Source: Rhodohalobacter halophilus (GTDB lineage: Bacteria > Bacteroidota > Rhodothermia > Balneolales > Balneolaceae). Taken from it: a DNA stretch of 64,000 nt. The stretch is taken from contig NZ_MDWE01000012.1 in assembly GCF_001715195.1 (NCBI RefSeq), positions 1-64,000 of the forward strand. The letters are read 5' to 3'. A program made the position numbers and the translations under genes. The notes beneath the pieces were generated by a model. The model made no database searches, had not been told where the DNA came from, and worked only from the letters and a program-made list of their open reading frames with translations. Each line of letters starts with the position of its first letter. The first letter of the stretch is position 1. This document shows, piece by piece, positions 24,765-33,466 of the stretch.

Positions 24765-26627
24765 TCATGCAACCATTACTGATTCTTCAGGATATTTATA
24801 ATTTCGGCTTGTTATTTTATGAGCAAAGGCTACGGCTACTGTAAGCATTCCAACGCGACCTGCAAACATCGAACAAATAATAACCAGTTTACCCGGATCA
24901 CTTAGATCACCTGTGATGCCTCGTGATAATCCTACAGTCATAAATGCAGACACCTGCTCAAATAAAATATCAATAAATGTGAATTCTTCGAAGATAGTCA
25001 ATAGAATCAGACCTATGATCATAACCACGATGGCAAGAAAAACAGCTGTAATGGCCCTGAGAACGACCGCGTTGGGCACGGTTCGATTGGTAACTTCTAC
25101 TCGGTCACTACCGATGACATTTGCTACCACCGATTTGTAGAGCACATAGATGGTCGTTGTTTTTAATCCACCGGCTGTGGATGATGGAGAGGCCCCAATT
25201 ACCATCAACATAACAACAATCATCGTGGCACCGGCACTTAACGCACCGGTATCAAGTGTATTGAATCCTGCTGTACGTGAAGTTACGCTCTGAAACGTTG
25301 ATAAAAGTAATTTATCTCCAAATGTATAATCAGCAAGGACTCCATTCCATTCAATTAGCAGTACAAGCAGAGCGCCTGTAACAATTAGGAAAGCTGTCAT
25401 TCGAAAAACAATAATACTGTGAATGGAAAACTGTTTTCGTTTACTATTTCCCGTAATTCGATTGATCGATTCCCAGACTGTAGTAAAACCAAGGCCACCA
25501 ATAATTACCAATACCATTGTCGTAATATTTATTGGTAGAAATGTGGCGTTCATTGGATCAGCAAGGCTATTGGTAAATACCGAGAACCCGGCATTACAGA
25601 AAGCAGAAACTGTATGAAAAAGTGAAAACCATAAGCGCTCACCTGTATCAGGAATAGCACTTGCCCAACTGAAGTAGAACGCAATAAACCCGACAAACTC
25701 CACTGTAAACGTTAAAATGACAATCCGTTTCATAGTTTTGGAAATCGTATTCACTTCTTCACCTGAAATGGTTTCCTTCAATACATTGCGTTCTGAAAGG
25801 CTGAATCCACCGGAAAGGTACATGGCAAGAAAGGTGGCAAATGTAACTACCCCGATTCCACCTAATTGAATCAATACCAGGATTACTCCCTGACCAAACA
25901 TCGTTAAATGAGTTGCTGTATCCACAACAATTAATCCTGTAACACAAACGGCACTGGTTGCCATAAATAGGGCATCTATGAAGTCCAGTCCCATGCCGTC
26001 TGTGGTTGAAGCTGGAAGCATTAATAATAACATACCGACCATGATCACGGAAAAGAAACTAAGTAATACTAATCGTGCCGGATTGATGTTTTTAGCGAGA
26101 ATATCAGGGATCACCTGAATAGTTTTAACAGCTACTAAAAAAACAAGATAAATTTGAATAATAATCAGAAGAGTTTGTTCTGCTCCCGTGAGGCCGATTT
26201 GATTTAACAGTTGAAGAATGTATACATCTTCTACTACCATTAATTCAATACCAAAAATCAGCGCAAGAGTTGCAGCAATTCCCTCAGGCCAGCGTGATTT
26301 TAAAAACTGAACTCTTTTAGTTGTGATCACTAATCGCACATAAAAGTAAACTCCAAAGGCAATTAGCAATACTTGATCTATAAAGCGGACAAGATGTAAT
26401 GACTCATATTCTTCAGTATAGAACAGTGGAGCAAGAAGTGATACAAAAACAGCGATACTCAATATAATCGAGAAAGCGTGCAGCCATGGAGTTGCTTTCC
26501 GATTAAATTCATAAAGATCATCTTGCAGAAATCGAAATTTAAAGGAAAAACTTTCGTGAAATGATTTGAAGTGAATAATCCACTCGGCAATTCTTCGCCT
26601 CCATCGATAAGGTAGATAATGCCACAT
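24765..26627 (-). CDS. ktrB: KtrB/TrkH-type potassium transporter
   Basis: A 620-residue membrane protein of the K+ transporter superfamily, with four M1-P-M2 units. The selectivity-loop glycines are visible in each: V-C-V-T-G-L, C-N-A-G-F-S-V, S-R-T-A-G-F-N-T and M-T-V-G-L-S-R-G. About 130 extra N-terminal residues with further hydrophobic helices precede the first unit, longer than Bacillus KtrB and more like some marine forms. It takes up K+ (often with Na+ coupling) in partnership with the downstream KtrA gene. Two intact genes suggest a selected cargo function for the lysogen, perhaps osmotic fitness. Confidence 0.92.
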   Translation of the reverse strand: MWHYLPYRWRRRIAEWIIHFKSFHESFSFKFRFLQDDLYEFNRKATPWLHAFSIILSIAVFVSLLAPLFYTEEYESLHLVRFIDQVLLIAFGVYFYVRLVITTKRVQFLKSRWPEGIAATLALIFGIELMVVEDVYILQLLNQIGLTGAEQTLLIIIQIYLVFLVAVKTIQVIPDILAKNINPARLVLLSFFSVIMVGMLLLMLPASTTDGMGLDFIDALFMATSAVCVTGLIVVDTATHLTMFGQGVILVLIQLGGIGVVTFATFLAMYLSGGFSLSERNVLKETISGEEVNTISKTMKRIVILTFTVEFVGFIAFYFSWASAIPDTGERLWFSLFHTVSAFCNAGFSVFTNSLADPMNATFLPINITTMVLVIIGGLGFTTVWESINRITGNSKRKQFSIHSIIVFRMTAFLIVTGALLVLLIEWNGVLADYTFGDKLLLSTFQSVTSRTAGFNTLDTGALSAGATMIVVMLMVIGASPSSTAGGLKTTTIYVLYKSVVANVIGSDRVEVTNRTVPNAVVLRAITAVFLAIVVMIIGLILLTIFEEFTFIDILFEQVSAFMTVGLSRGITGDLSDPGKLVIICSMFAGRVGMLTVAVAFAHKITSRNYKYPEESVMVA

Positions 26628-26871
26628 TTAGGGTTAGATGATCTATGATTAGTTCAAATTTAGATAGGATGATAACCAATTATTTGGAATATATGTTTCG
26701 ATAGTGAAAGCATTTACTATGTTTTTAGAATACTCGACTTTATTATTTTTAACAAATTGAGAGTTACATAGGAACTCGTACTTACTTTGAGCTTATCTAC
26801 ACAAATCGTGTAAGGATTTCTCTTTTCAGGGTTCATACTAATAGAACCTTAACCAAGAGAAAGGAGTAATT

Positions 26872-27078
26872 ATGACTGAAGAGATCAGACTAACCAGAGA
26901 TATACATAATTTTGTCCGCGGCCACCTTAGCTTGGACGAGTCATTGAGGCTTTTAGAAGAGATTATTGAATCAGAGGAATGGATGACGCATTTAGAAATC
27001 GATATGCTACTGTATGACATGGCAAGAAAGAAACGGGAAAAGGTAGGTGTTAAACCTCCTATTCCCATCTTTTATTAA
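26872..27078 (+). CDS. Small acidic helical protein
   Basis: A 68-residue protein with a strong ribosome-binding site (AGAAAGGAG) six bases before ATG 26872. It is highly charged and helical: T-R-D-I-H-N-F-V-R-G-H-L-S-L-D-E-S-L-R-L-L-E-E-I-I-E-S-E-E-W, then a basic segment and P-P-I-P-I-F-Y. The N-terminal pattern resembles the short anti-sigma/FecR-like leader domains of Bacteroidota, but the match is weak. It runs rightward between the leftward Ktr pair and the leftward lysis genes and its stop overlaps the last late gene by four bases. It is possibly a lysogenic-state gene. Function unknown. Confidence 0.65.
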   Translation: MTEEIRLTRDIHNFVRGHLSLDESLRLLEEIIESEEWMTHLEIDMLLYDMARKKREKVGVKPPIPIFY

Positions 27079-27344
27079 GAAGTGATATTCTCAGATTGAG
27101 TAACTCCAACCGATACAGCAAAACATCCATACAGATAACCTGCTGCCTCAAGTATTCCCAGGATAAGGAATAAAGTTGTGTCAATTTCACCGATTTGAAG
27201 CTTTCCGGCTGAGATTGATCCGGCAATGGCCAGACTGGTAACACCACTTTTAGCTATATCCTTGCCCTCTTCCGGGGTTTTGCCTCTGAGTAGCTTGATG
27301 ATTGCAGGAACGGCGGTAATAGTTTTTTTAAGTCGTCTGATCAT
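27075..27344 (-). CDS. Membrane protein, candidate holin
   Basis: An 89-residue protein with a basic amphipathic N-terminus (I-R-R-L-K-K-T-I) and two hydrophobic segments (G-V-T-S-L-A-I-A-G-S-I-S-A-G and L-F-L-I-L-G-I-L-E-A-A-G-Y-L-Y-G-C-F-A-V-S-V). It is the last gene of the leftward operon, directly after a one-helix coiled-coil protein and the endolysin. Position next to the endolysin and its topology suggest a holin, but no holin family motif is recognised. Confidence 0.6.
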   Translation of the reverse strand: MIRRLKKTITAVPAIIKLLRGKTPEEGKDIAKSGVTSLAIAGSISAGKLQIGEIDTTLFLILGILEAAGYLYGCFAVSVGVTQSENITS

Positions 27345-27679
27345 TGTGATGATGGATTTAAGGATTGTTTTGGTGTGATTTCAATTTCGAGTGCTCGTAT
27401 TCTGTCTTCATGATCTTCAAGCCGGAATGTTGAATGGTTTTGATGGTTCTCCATTGAATTCTTCAGCGTTTCCAGGTCAATACTTTGAATTCGCTGTTCG
27501 GCCTGAATATTGATCATCAACTCGTACCACTTTTTGATTTCGGCGGTTTGATTGTTGATCGAGTCATAGATCCCGGTTAAAAAGAGACAGATGATTGTGG
27601 TCATGATGACCTCTTTGTACCTGCTGATGTATGATTCAATGTGATATGACAGGTTAGACTGGTCTGGCTGTTGTTGCAT
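27341..27679 (-). CDS. One-helix membrane protein with coiled coil
   Basis: A 112-residue protein with one transmembrane helix near residues 25-42 (V-I-M-T-T-I-I-C-L-F-L-T-G-I-Y). A long charged heptad-like helix follows to residue 98 (E-I-K-K-W-Y-E-L, L-E-T-L-K-N-S-M-E, E-D-R-I-R-A-L-E-I-E). It overlaps the endolysin gene upstream by 26 bases and the candidate holin downstream by four. The layout recalls phage lysis-cassette proteins (holin or spanin-like). The exact role is unknown. Confidence 0.6.
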   Translation of the reverse strand: MQQQPDQSNLSYHIESYISRYKEVIMTTIICLFLTGIYDSINNQTAEIKKWYELMINIQAEQRIQSIDLETLKNSMENHQNHSTFRLEDHEDRIRALEIEITPKQSLNPSSQ

Positions 27680-28199
27680 GAAGTTTCAGCGCCTCATCAA
27701 AGGTTATGGTTTTTCTGTTGGTCTGGCAGAAGAAGGTTCCATCCACCACAGATTGATAGTAGTAGAGACCGTTTATCCGAAGCCAGCGTAATGGCCGCTG
27801 TTTCGGAGTAGATCCACTCCATCCATCAACATGTAAGCCAATGGCCGGAATATCTGCTTTGGTTGTCGGGCATTTGTAGCTCCAGTCGAAATACAAGCCC
27901 ACTCCCTGAAATGGCCAGGTTGTAGCAAGCAGCCAGTGGTTCATCGCAGAAGCCTGTTGCACACGCCATTGAGTAAATAGCAGACAGTCAATGGCTTTGC
28001 CTTTTCCGTGCGATCTCTGGTTATTTCTGCGCCATGCAGACGTAATCATAGTTGGGATACCTGTCCACTGTCGCCATGCCAGGAATGATTGCAGGAATCC
28101 GGTATCCATTCTTCCGATAGAGTCCTGGATATCAAATTCACTGATCTTAAAGTGGCCACCATAAGCATCAATTAAAGCGAGATAGTCTGATCGAGTCAT
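27654..28199 (-). CDS. M15-type peptidoglycan peptidase, candidate endolysin
   Basis: A 181-residue enzyme from ATG 28199, chosen because AGGAGG lies just before it and it overlaps the upstream stop as ATGA; the frame extends to 28232. The M15 zinc motif H-x-x-G-x-A-x-D is present as S-H-G-K-G-K-A-I-D (His64, Asp71), preceded by T-S-A-W-R, and the third ligand and catalytic region as G-L-H-V-D-G-W (His123). Such enzymes cut the L-Ala-D-Glu or D-Ala-D-Ala peptide bonds of peptidoglycan. It has no signal peptide, so it needs a holin for release. Neighbours are two small membrane proteins, together a likely lysis cassette. Confidence 0.75.
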   Translation of the reverse strand: MTRSDYLALIDAYGGHFKISEFDIQDSIGRMDTGFLQSFLAWRQWTGIPTMITSAWRRNNQRSHGKGKAIDCLLFTQWRVQQASAMNHWLLATTWPFQGVGLYFDWSYKCPTTKADIPAIGLHVDGWSGSTPKQRPLRWLRINGLYYYQSVVDGTFFCQTNRKTITFDEALKLHATTARPV

Positions 28200-28438
28200 C
28201 GTCTCCTCCTGCGTCTGGATTTCCACCAGCAATATCCAAGACCGATGGCCAATGCTCCGGCTTTATACTTAAATGGAATCTCTTCATTGATGTAGTCTTT
28301 GGCAGTTTTGATGAGATCCTTTTTGGTTTCATTATTTGACTGATTATCAACTGGTGATTCACCAAGGCCGGGAGTTGGTTTTGAACAGCCACAACCACAG
28401 CCGAGTCCATTATCGTAGATGTATTTTGATTTACTCAT
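28196..28438 (-). CDS. Tail-anchored small protein with Cys-Gly start
   Basis: About 80 residues from ATG 28438 (the frame reaches back to 28465). It begins M-S-K-S-K-Y-I-Y-D-N-G-L-G-C-G-C-G-C and contains a second G-L-G-E motif. It ends in one hydrophobic segment (A-G-A-L-A-I-G-L-G-Y-C-W-W) and a six-arginine tail. It shares its N-terminal G-L-G pattern and C-terminal anchor with other small proteins of this operon, probably virion membrane proteins. The stop overlaps the endolysin start by four bases. No family is recognised. Confidence 0.65.
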   Translation of the reverse strand: MSKSKYIYDNGLGCGCGCSKPTPGLGESPVDNQSNNETKKDLIKTAKDYINEEIPFKYKAGALAIGLGYCWWKSRRRRRR

Positions 28439-28454
28439 GTAGGATGATTTTAGG

Positions 28455-28955
28455 TTAGAGGACAAGTTTTAGTAGTACAGCAGCTCCGATCAGGCCACCA
28501 CCAACAAGTGCTGCTTTCTTTTTGCCAATTCGATGATTTCCGTTGATCACAAGTTGATCTCCTTCCACTTTGACAAATGGTTTACGGGGAGTGGTTGCAA
28601 CTGAAGGTTCACTACCGGCATCCGGTTTCGGATCAACAATGGGGTGACTACCTCCGGTTTTGGGATTTGAAGTAGTCGTGGTAATGATGGGTTGAACCAC
28701 CGGCTTTGATATTGTGGTAATTACAGGAACAGGCTTTTTAATGGGTTCGGGTTGCAAGACCGGTTGTCTTACCGTGAGAGTTTTTACCACCGTTGGCTCA
28801 ATAGTTCTTTTGACTGTTGACCCACCGGATGAATAAGAATCAACGGGTTGAAGAATCATCCTGTCATCGTAAAACATTGGATCTGTTTCCCGAATGGCGA
28901 TTCGTCCGAGACCGGCCGGATGTTCATTGTGCACATAGCTTGATTGTGAGCTCAT
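28455..28955 (-). CDS. Pro/Thr-rich tail-anchored protein
   Basis: A 166-residue protein starting M-S-S-Q-S-S-Y with a G-L-G-R motif at about residue 16. A long Pro/Val/Thr-rich stretch (about 55-120) is probably extended and surface-spanning. A short beta segment (V-E-G-D-Q-L-V-I-N-G) follows, then one C-terminal transmembrane helix (A-A-L-V-G-G-G-L-I-G-A-A-V-L-L). The design, an anchored stalk, suits a virion membrane protein bridging to the capsid. Its stop lies upstream of the next gene's preferred start. Function is inferred only. Confidence 0.65.
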   Translation of the reverse strand: MSSQSSYVHNEHPAGLGRIAIRETDPMFYDDRMILQPVDSYSSGGSTVKRTIEPTVVKTLTVRQPVLQPEPIKKPVPVITTISKPVVQPIITTTTSNPKTGGSHPIVDPKPDAGSEPSVATTPRKPFVKVEGDQLVINGNHRIGKKKAALVGGGLIGAAVLLKLVL

Positions 28956-28958
28956 GGA

Positions 28959-29516
28959 TTATGTTTTGTGAGTTAAAAATTTATAGGAGATGAAACCGGC
29001 CAGTACCATTGGAAGTATCATTACTGAAAATGAAGATGCTTTTGATACACCAAGCATCGATTCAATGATCTGTTTTCTCCTCAATACATCTGATCCATAG
29101 TCTTTGCCGGTTGTAACCATATCAGGAGAAAGGCCGGAAGAAACTGCGGATCGAACCCTTGATGCTCCGGCATTGTAGGCAGCAACCGCTGGTTGTAGCT
29201 CTCCATGAAACTGGCGAATCAGTTGAGACAGAAACTCGGCTCCATAATGGATATTTGCCCGATGATCATTGTTTGCAAACCGATTGGTAAACTCAGGGTG
29301 GTATCTGCGATCAATTTGCATGATGCCGATACCATTGCCGTGATCTCCAGTCCAGTTAGAATCCAGATTCAAACCCATGTTGCTCTCTCGTGAAGCGATG
29401 GCCAGTAGAAGCGCAATCGGAACATTATGTTTGATTGCAGCCTCATGAAAATAGCCGATCAATCCACGAATGCGGACATAGGTGAGCTGGGAGGAAATTT
29501 GAATTGTGCCAGGCAT
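28959..29516 (-). CDS. Tail-anchored lytic transglycosylase
   Basis: A 185-residue SLT-like enzyme. The catalytic glutamate is Glu44 in A-S-R-E-S-N-M-G, followed by G-I-G-I-M-Q-I-D and A-A-Y-N-A-G at about 115, the hallmark order of the lysozyme-like transglycosylases. A C-terminal hydrophobic segment (V-M-I-L-P-M-V-L-A-G-F-I-S-Y) ends with a basic tail. No signal peptide is present. A membrane-anchored transglycosylase without export signal is what PRD1-type viruses carry in their internal membrane (P7) to open the cell wall at entry. Here it lies between the spike-like gene and a Pro-rich anchored protein. Confidence 0.85.
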   Translation of the reverse strand: MPGTIQISSQLTYVRIRGLIGYFHEAAIKHNVPIALLLAIASRESNMGLNLDSNWTGDHGNGIGIMQIDRRYHPEFTNRFANNDHRANIHYGAEFLSQLIRQFHGELQPAVAAYNAGASRVRSAVSSGLSPDMVTTGKDYGSDVLRRKQIIESMLGVSKASSFSVMILPMVLAGFISYKFLTHKT

Positions 29517-30910
29517 TAAACAACCGCTTTACAGTTGAATCCAACCTTAACAGATTCGCCTGGCTGGATAGTGAACTGATCTACTTCAGCCAATGCTCTT
29601 CGAGCTAATAACCGTGGTGAATAAGCATTTGAATTTGTTCTGTTGCCATACAGACCGATCTCTCGCACAGTTATTGGATTGGCACCTCTATTTTCAAATA
29701 TGCGCTCAACTGGGAAATAAACCTCATTTACTACATCATCGATTACGAGATCACCAATATGCATACCATGATGGACAAGCGCGCCATCTTCATACCCATG
29801 AGATATTCCATGTTTGTTGTTATCGTCAGGGGTCAGATTCGTGTCGGTCATTGATACGAATTTGTTGTCTTCACCAAGACGAACACCAAATTGCCATGAA
29901 TGAACATTCGTTGAGGTTCCGGGTGATATTCCGGTTCCACCTCCACCCAAACCACATGCCAGATTCCATTCAACACCATACGTATGTGATGCATTAGGAT
30001 TTGCACAACGGTGTAAAGCATGCATGAACTGTTCTGTCCATCCTCCGTTTGAACCATTCAGGTCAGTATCCTGATTGAAATTTTCAATCTCTGATAGAAT
30101 TTCATAGTCAAGGGATAGTGTTGAGGCATGGTCAAGGTTAACCGGCGAGCCCAATATATCACGAGCCATGAGCATATCGTTGCCATACAAAGCAGATTTT
30201 AACCCGATTTCTGCAATTTGTTTAACGACTCCTGATTCGTTTGTAAATGGCCTTGATATAGTGAATTTGGAGCTTTTTTGATCCGTTAAAACACTCGATA
30301 AGGAAACATTTCCCTGATTGCACCCTCGTTTGAAATATCCCGGTAAACAAAGATCAGAAGCTTTTACTGGTCTATCGTCAGTTCCAATGATAGGAAACCA
30401 CCTCAATGGCATACGCTGATATGAATCCCACCACTCAGTTTTATGGTAAGAACCAATACCAATACCTGAAGCTCCATCCCATTCACCAGTTACGGAGGGT
30501 GCAATGCCTTTTATTCTCCAGTTATAACGGCTTATGCGTTGATGGATGTAAGGGGTTTCCCCTTCATGAATCGAAAATTGTCCGTTTAGCCCCTCAAGGC
30601 CATGAACCCCCTGAATACATAGCATTTGTACATTTCCGCCATTGTAATCAATCCAGTTATCAACTGTGATATCTACGTCTCCGTCTGCTTTGACATTTAT
30701 GGCTGTGATGTTTCTCTCGCCATATTGAGTGTTCCAATACTTTGGTTCTCTATGGCCGGTCATACACAGACGAATATACTTCATCAGGTTGGCGACAAAG
30801 CTCTCACACTTCATTCTGTATAAATGCTGCTCATTCAAGGTAAGGTCGCAGAACATATCAAGTCCAGAGTTTGACCGACCAATGTTTAAATCAGTTATAA
30901 TTTTTTTCAT
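29516..30910 (-). CDS. Large structural protein, candidate spike or receptor binder
   Basis: A 464-residue protein, rich in Gly, Asn, Trp and His, mostly beta by residue pattern, without signal peptide or membrane helix. Segments such as N-V-Q-M-L-C-I-Q-G-V-H-G-L-E-G and G-L-G-G-G-G-T-G-I-S-P-G-T-S look like turns between strands. The C-terminus (F-T-I-Q-P-G-E-S-V-K-V-G-F) resembles a small beta-sandwich that recurs in the 31481 gene product (I-R-A-G-E-T-L-H-F). It overlaps the transglycosylase start by one base. Placed with the capsid genes, it could be a vertex spike. I do not recognise a family. Confidence 0.6.
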   Translation of the reverse strand: MKKIITDLNIGRSNSGLDMFCDLTLNEQHLYRMKCESFVANLMKYIRLCMTGHREPKYWNTQYGERNITAINVKADGDVDITVDNWIDYNGGNVQMLCIQGVHGLEGLNGQFSIHEGETPYIHQRISRYNWRIKGIAPSVTGEWDGASGIGIGSYHKTEWWDSYQRMPLRWFPIIGTDDRPVKASDLCLPGYFKRGCNQGNVSLSSVLTDQKSSKFTISRPFTNESGVVKQIAEIGLKSALYGNDMLMARDILGSPVNLDHASTLSLDYEILSEIENFNQDTDLNGSNGGWTEQFMHALHRCANPNASHTYGVEWNLACGLGGGGTGISPGTSTNVHSWQFGVRLGEDNKFVSMTDTNLTPDDNNKHGISHGYEDGALVHHGMHIGDLVIDDVVNEVYFPVERIFENRGANPITVREIGLYGNRTNSNAYSPRLLARRALAEVDQFTIQPGESVKVGFNCKAVV

Positions 30911-30912
30911 AA

Positions 30913-31479
30913 TTAAGTAATCGTAATGCTATAAGAGGTTTTAAGATTATTGCCACTCGATGACTGACTCGATTCATTATCAAGTGTCTTTGGCGCATCA
31001 ATTACAGATTCAATGCTTGCTGGTGAGTCAGAACTCATGGGTTCCGTAGTGGTAGCTGATCTGGTGGTTGGTAAAGATTGAGAAACGAAATCGATGTCAG
31101 ATAGGGGTATTAACTCAAGCTCAACTTCTGTAGTAAGTTTACCACCAACCTGCATCGTTATTCCGGGAGGAACGATCACCATATAAATCGGTGATTCGCC
31201 AACTCTGTCTGAAATTGTTCTTGATCGAACCCGGAAGTAATGACGGGTGTCTAAGTATGTAGTGGGAAACCACAAGCGATGATAGCGTACCATATTTTGT
31301 GGTTCAGAGTTGTACTCGGGTGTGGTCATCAAGTCATCTGGAGATATTCCCCAATCCATTTGAGATGATGCTTTTTCACCTGTTGCCCAGCTTACCTGGA
31401 TAGAACCATCCAATAACATTCCGCTGACAACACGCATTTTGAAGGGTTCTCCAAATTGTTTTCCTGAAATCTTACTCAT
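30913..31479 (-). CDS. Fibronectin-like structural protein
   Basis: A 188-residue protein. The first about 110 residues look like a fibronectin type III-style beta sandwich (S-I-Q-V-S-W-A-T-G-E-K-A-S-S-Q-M-D-W-G, then T-R-H-Y-F-R-V-R-S-R-T). The last 60 are Ser/Thr-rich and probably disordered. There is no signal peptide or membrane helix. It sits between the candidate spike gene and the small jelly-roll-like gene, with two- and one-base gaps. A virion surface role is likely, function unproven. Confidence 0.6.
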   Translation of the reverse strand: MSKISGKQFGEPFKMRVVSGMLLDGSIQVSWATGEKASSQMDWGISPDDLMTTPEYNSEPQNMVRYHRLWFPTTYLDTRHYFRVRSRTISDRVGESPIYMVIVPPGITMQVGGKLTTEVELELIPLSDIDFVSQSLPTTRSATTTEPMSSDSPASIESVIDAPKTLDNESSQSSSGNNLKTSYSITIT

Positions 31480-31480
31480 G

Positions 31481-31903
31481 TTAATTCGCCCAGAAGATTT
31501 CAGTTACCAGTGCCTTGGAGTCTGCTTCAGCTCCGCTTGCATCATCCCATAGCCCCATGAAGGCACCTTTGTATAGTTCTCCATAGGTTCTCAAATCAAA
31601 ATGGAGAGTTTCTCCGGCCCGGATTTTGAAGGTGTAGTGATTGTCCGTGATTCGCTGGCCGTCAAGTGCAATCATCAACTCCCCATTGCTGTTGTTATGG
31701 ACAATCACACCCAGTCGGCCCGGATTGGAGTTCACCAGGCGAACCGGGGAATTGCCTTGACGCATCACCGGGGAAATGGACGTACCAATTCGTTTTCCGG
31801 AAACGGTAGCCAGAGAACCGGAACCACTGCCACGCATTTCGCTTAACAGGGAATCCAGTTTGGCAGAGAGTTCACAAAGTGCTTGAATGAGCTGATTCCA
31901 CAT
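31481..31903 (-). CDS. Small beta-sandwich protein, candidate penton
   Basis: A 140-residue protein. An N-terminal helix (L-I-Q-A-L-C-E-L-S-A-K-L-D-S-L-L) precedes a beta domain with the pattern seen in small phage structural proteins: R-L-G-V-I-V-H-N-N-S-N-G-E-L-M-I-A-L-D-G, F-K-I-R-A-G-E-T-L-H-F-D, and a closing V-T-E-I-F. A single small barrel encoded next to two larger capsid-like proteins would suit a vertex (penton) protein of a tailless virus. This is inference from size and position. Confidence 0.55.
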   Translation of the reverse strand: MWNQLIQALCELSAKLDSLLSEMRGSGSGSLATVSGKRIGTSISPVMRQGNSPVRLVNSNPGRLGVIVHNNSNGELMIALDGQRITDNHYTFKIRAGETLHFDLRTYGELYKGAFMGLWDDASGAEADSKALVTEIFWAN

Positions 31904-31904
31904 A

Positions 31905-32678
31905 TCAAGCCTCTTCGGTCATCAGTTCATCCTGAACCACATAGCATTCACACAAGAAGCTGACTTCTGCTTTCTGTCCATTTGCATTGGTGGCGTACAC
32001 ATCGAATGGTACGTTTGAGCCGACAATGAATGGAACATTGGCATATTTGCCGTCGAACTCATCATTGATCTGATCGATATACAGCTCACTGCGAACCGTA
32101 GTGTTATACACCTTCATCGAAGAGGTGACATCCGGCCGGTCACTGCTCATGGCAATTCGCCGGACTTCAACATCTACGCTTTTGCTTTTCACTCCGAGAT
32201 CAGCGTTGATTCCACCGGCAGGCACCGATGCATGTCCATACAAAAACCGGGGTACCGGAACGGGTGAGCCTATTTGAGCATACGCAGAACGTAGTTTACT
32301 CATGGCGTATTGATCGTACCCGATCAATTGGATATTTACAGTCTGTTTGGATGTTGCCTTGTTTTCAAGCTCGAATACGATGTTGTTGTTCTTCTGAATA
32401 ATGAAAGGAGCAAAAAGTCCGTCAATCGATTTGAAAAGGGTGTGTACCACGGAAAGTTGCACGTCCCTGAACATATACAGGTCTTCGTTGAGCCGTGCCG
32501 AAACCATGATCTTGTTCATATCCTGGCTGTATGGAAGAATTCTCCGAATACCGAAGCTTTCTCCACCCATCCCGTTCATGATAATTTCACCCTTGCTACC
32601 GGCAGCAAGCTCCAGGGATTTAGAAGGGTTGTAGGGAGAGGATTCTTTAGGGGGTAAAAAGTTCTTTATGATTCTCAT
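31905..32678 (-). CDS. Candidate major capsid protein, larger
   Basis: About 257 residues from ATG 32678 (M-R-I-I-K-N-F-L-P-P-K-E); the open frame extends to 32717. There is no signal peptide, membrane helix or enzyme motif. The pattern is alternating beta strands with long loops (S-L-E-L-A-A-G-S-K-G-E-I-I-M, L-Y-M-F-R-D-V-Q-L-S-V-V, V-N-I-Q-L-I-G-Y-D-Q-Y). Its neighbour upstream is the second capsid candidate. Thermus phage P23-77 and relatives build their shell from two adjacent-gene single-jelly-roll proteins of similar sizes, so the pair fits that pattern. The assignment is not based on sequence identity. Confidence 0.55.
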   Translation of the reverse strand: MRIIKNFLPPKESSPYNPSKSLELAAGSKGEIIMNGMGGESFGIRRILPYSQDMNKIMVSARLNEDLYMFRDVQLSVVHTLFKSIDGLFAPFIIQKNNNIVFELENKATSKQTVNIQLIGYDQYAMSKLRSAYAQIGSPVPVPRFLYGHASVPAGGINADLGVKSKSVDVEVRRIAMSSDRPDVTSSMKVYNTTVRSELYIDQINDEFDGKYANVPFIVGSNVPFDVYATNANGQKAEVSFLCECYVVQDELMTEEA

Positions 32679-32756
32679 ATCTATCTGCTTGGTTAGCCAC
32701 GGTTGAAAAAAAATCACCGGCCACGATTAGTTGTGACCGGTGAATGAGAGGTTGGT

Positions 32757-33371
32757 TTAAGCGTCCACTTCTGCTACAACCAGCGAGGCACGAAGCCAAA
32801 GCTGGCCTTGTCCGGATTGCGTCCAGTTCTCTGCTGATGGGAAAACCGATGCATCGTCAAAATGCACAGCCAGAGATACTGTCTGGTTTACAGCCAGATC
32901 GAAAGGATCAGCCAATCGGTATTCACCGGCAGATTTCAAAGTGGCTGTTCGCTTGTAAGCGGCCACCGCATCCACGGTATTGTCCGTAGCGGAAACCAGT
33001 TGCAAACCGGTTCCGGCAAAGTTGGAGAACTCGCTGATTGGAGCACGGAGAAACTCTTTGTTGTCGTTGTCAGCCTGGAGCAGAATGGCAGCATCCTTCA
33101 GGCCGTTGACGATGGCACGGGCATCGATTCCGTGCTGTGGATCATCCTCGATGAACTGCTTGGTGATCTCAAATGAAAGGCCAAGAATTCGGCGCTTCAT
33201 CGATCCCGGAAACGGATTGTTTACGTAGTTGTCTCGGGTAACTTTCCGAGTGGCATTGGCAGGAAAGAAGTTGATAACAGAATTGTTCTGTTCAACTTGC
33301 TTTGTGTCATAGTAGGTTTTGATTCGTGCAGTTGCAGGAACCAGTGCTTTTTTACTGATACGATTGCTCAT
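32757..33371 (-). CDS. Candidate major capsid protein, smaller
   Basis: A 204-residue protein, soluble and beta-rich: I-L-G-L-S-F-E-I-T-K-Q-F, A-A-I-L-L-Q-A-D, V-S-L-A-V-H-F-D-D, G-Q-L-W-L-R-A-S-L-V-V-A-E-V. It is flanked by the only two notable gaps of the late operon, 95 bases upstream and about 80 bases before the next start. That suggests its own promoter or processing for high expression, as expected of a capsid gene. The start at ATG 33371 has no strong Shine-Dalgarno site, which is normal in this phylum. Capsid function is inferred from size, pairing and position. Confidence 0.55.
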   Translation of the reverse strand: MSNRISKKALVPATARIKTYYDTKQVEQNNSVINFFPANATRKVTRDNYVNNPFPGSMKRRILGLSFEITKQFIEDDPQHGIDARAIVNGLKDAAILLQADNDNKEFLRAPISEFSNFAGTGLQLVSATDNTVDAVAAYKRTATLKSAGEYRLADPFDLAVNQTVSLAVHFDDASVFPSAENWTQSGQGQLWLRASLVVAEVDA

Positions 33372-33466
33372 AACTCGTGATGTATTAAGGGTTTATTTTT
33401 TGGCTTTTAGCCGTTGAGTATTACCAGTACCCCCCTTATGTGCTGTCAGAGCTATGAGACAAATGG

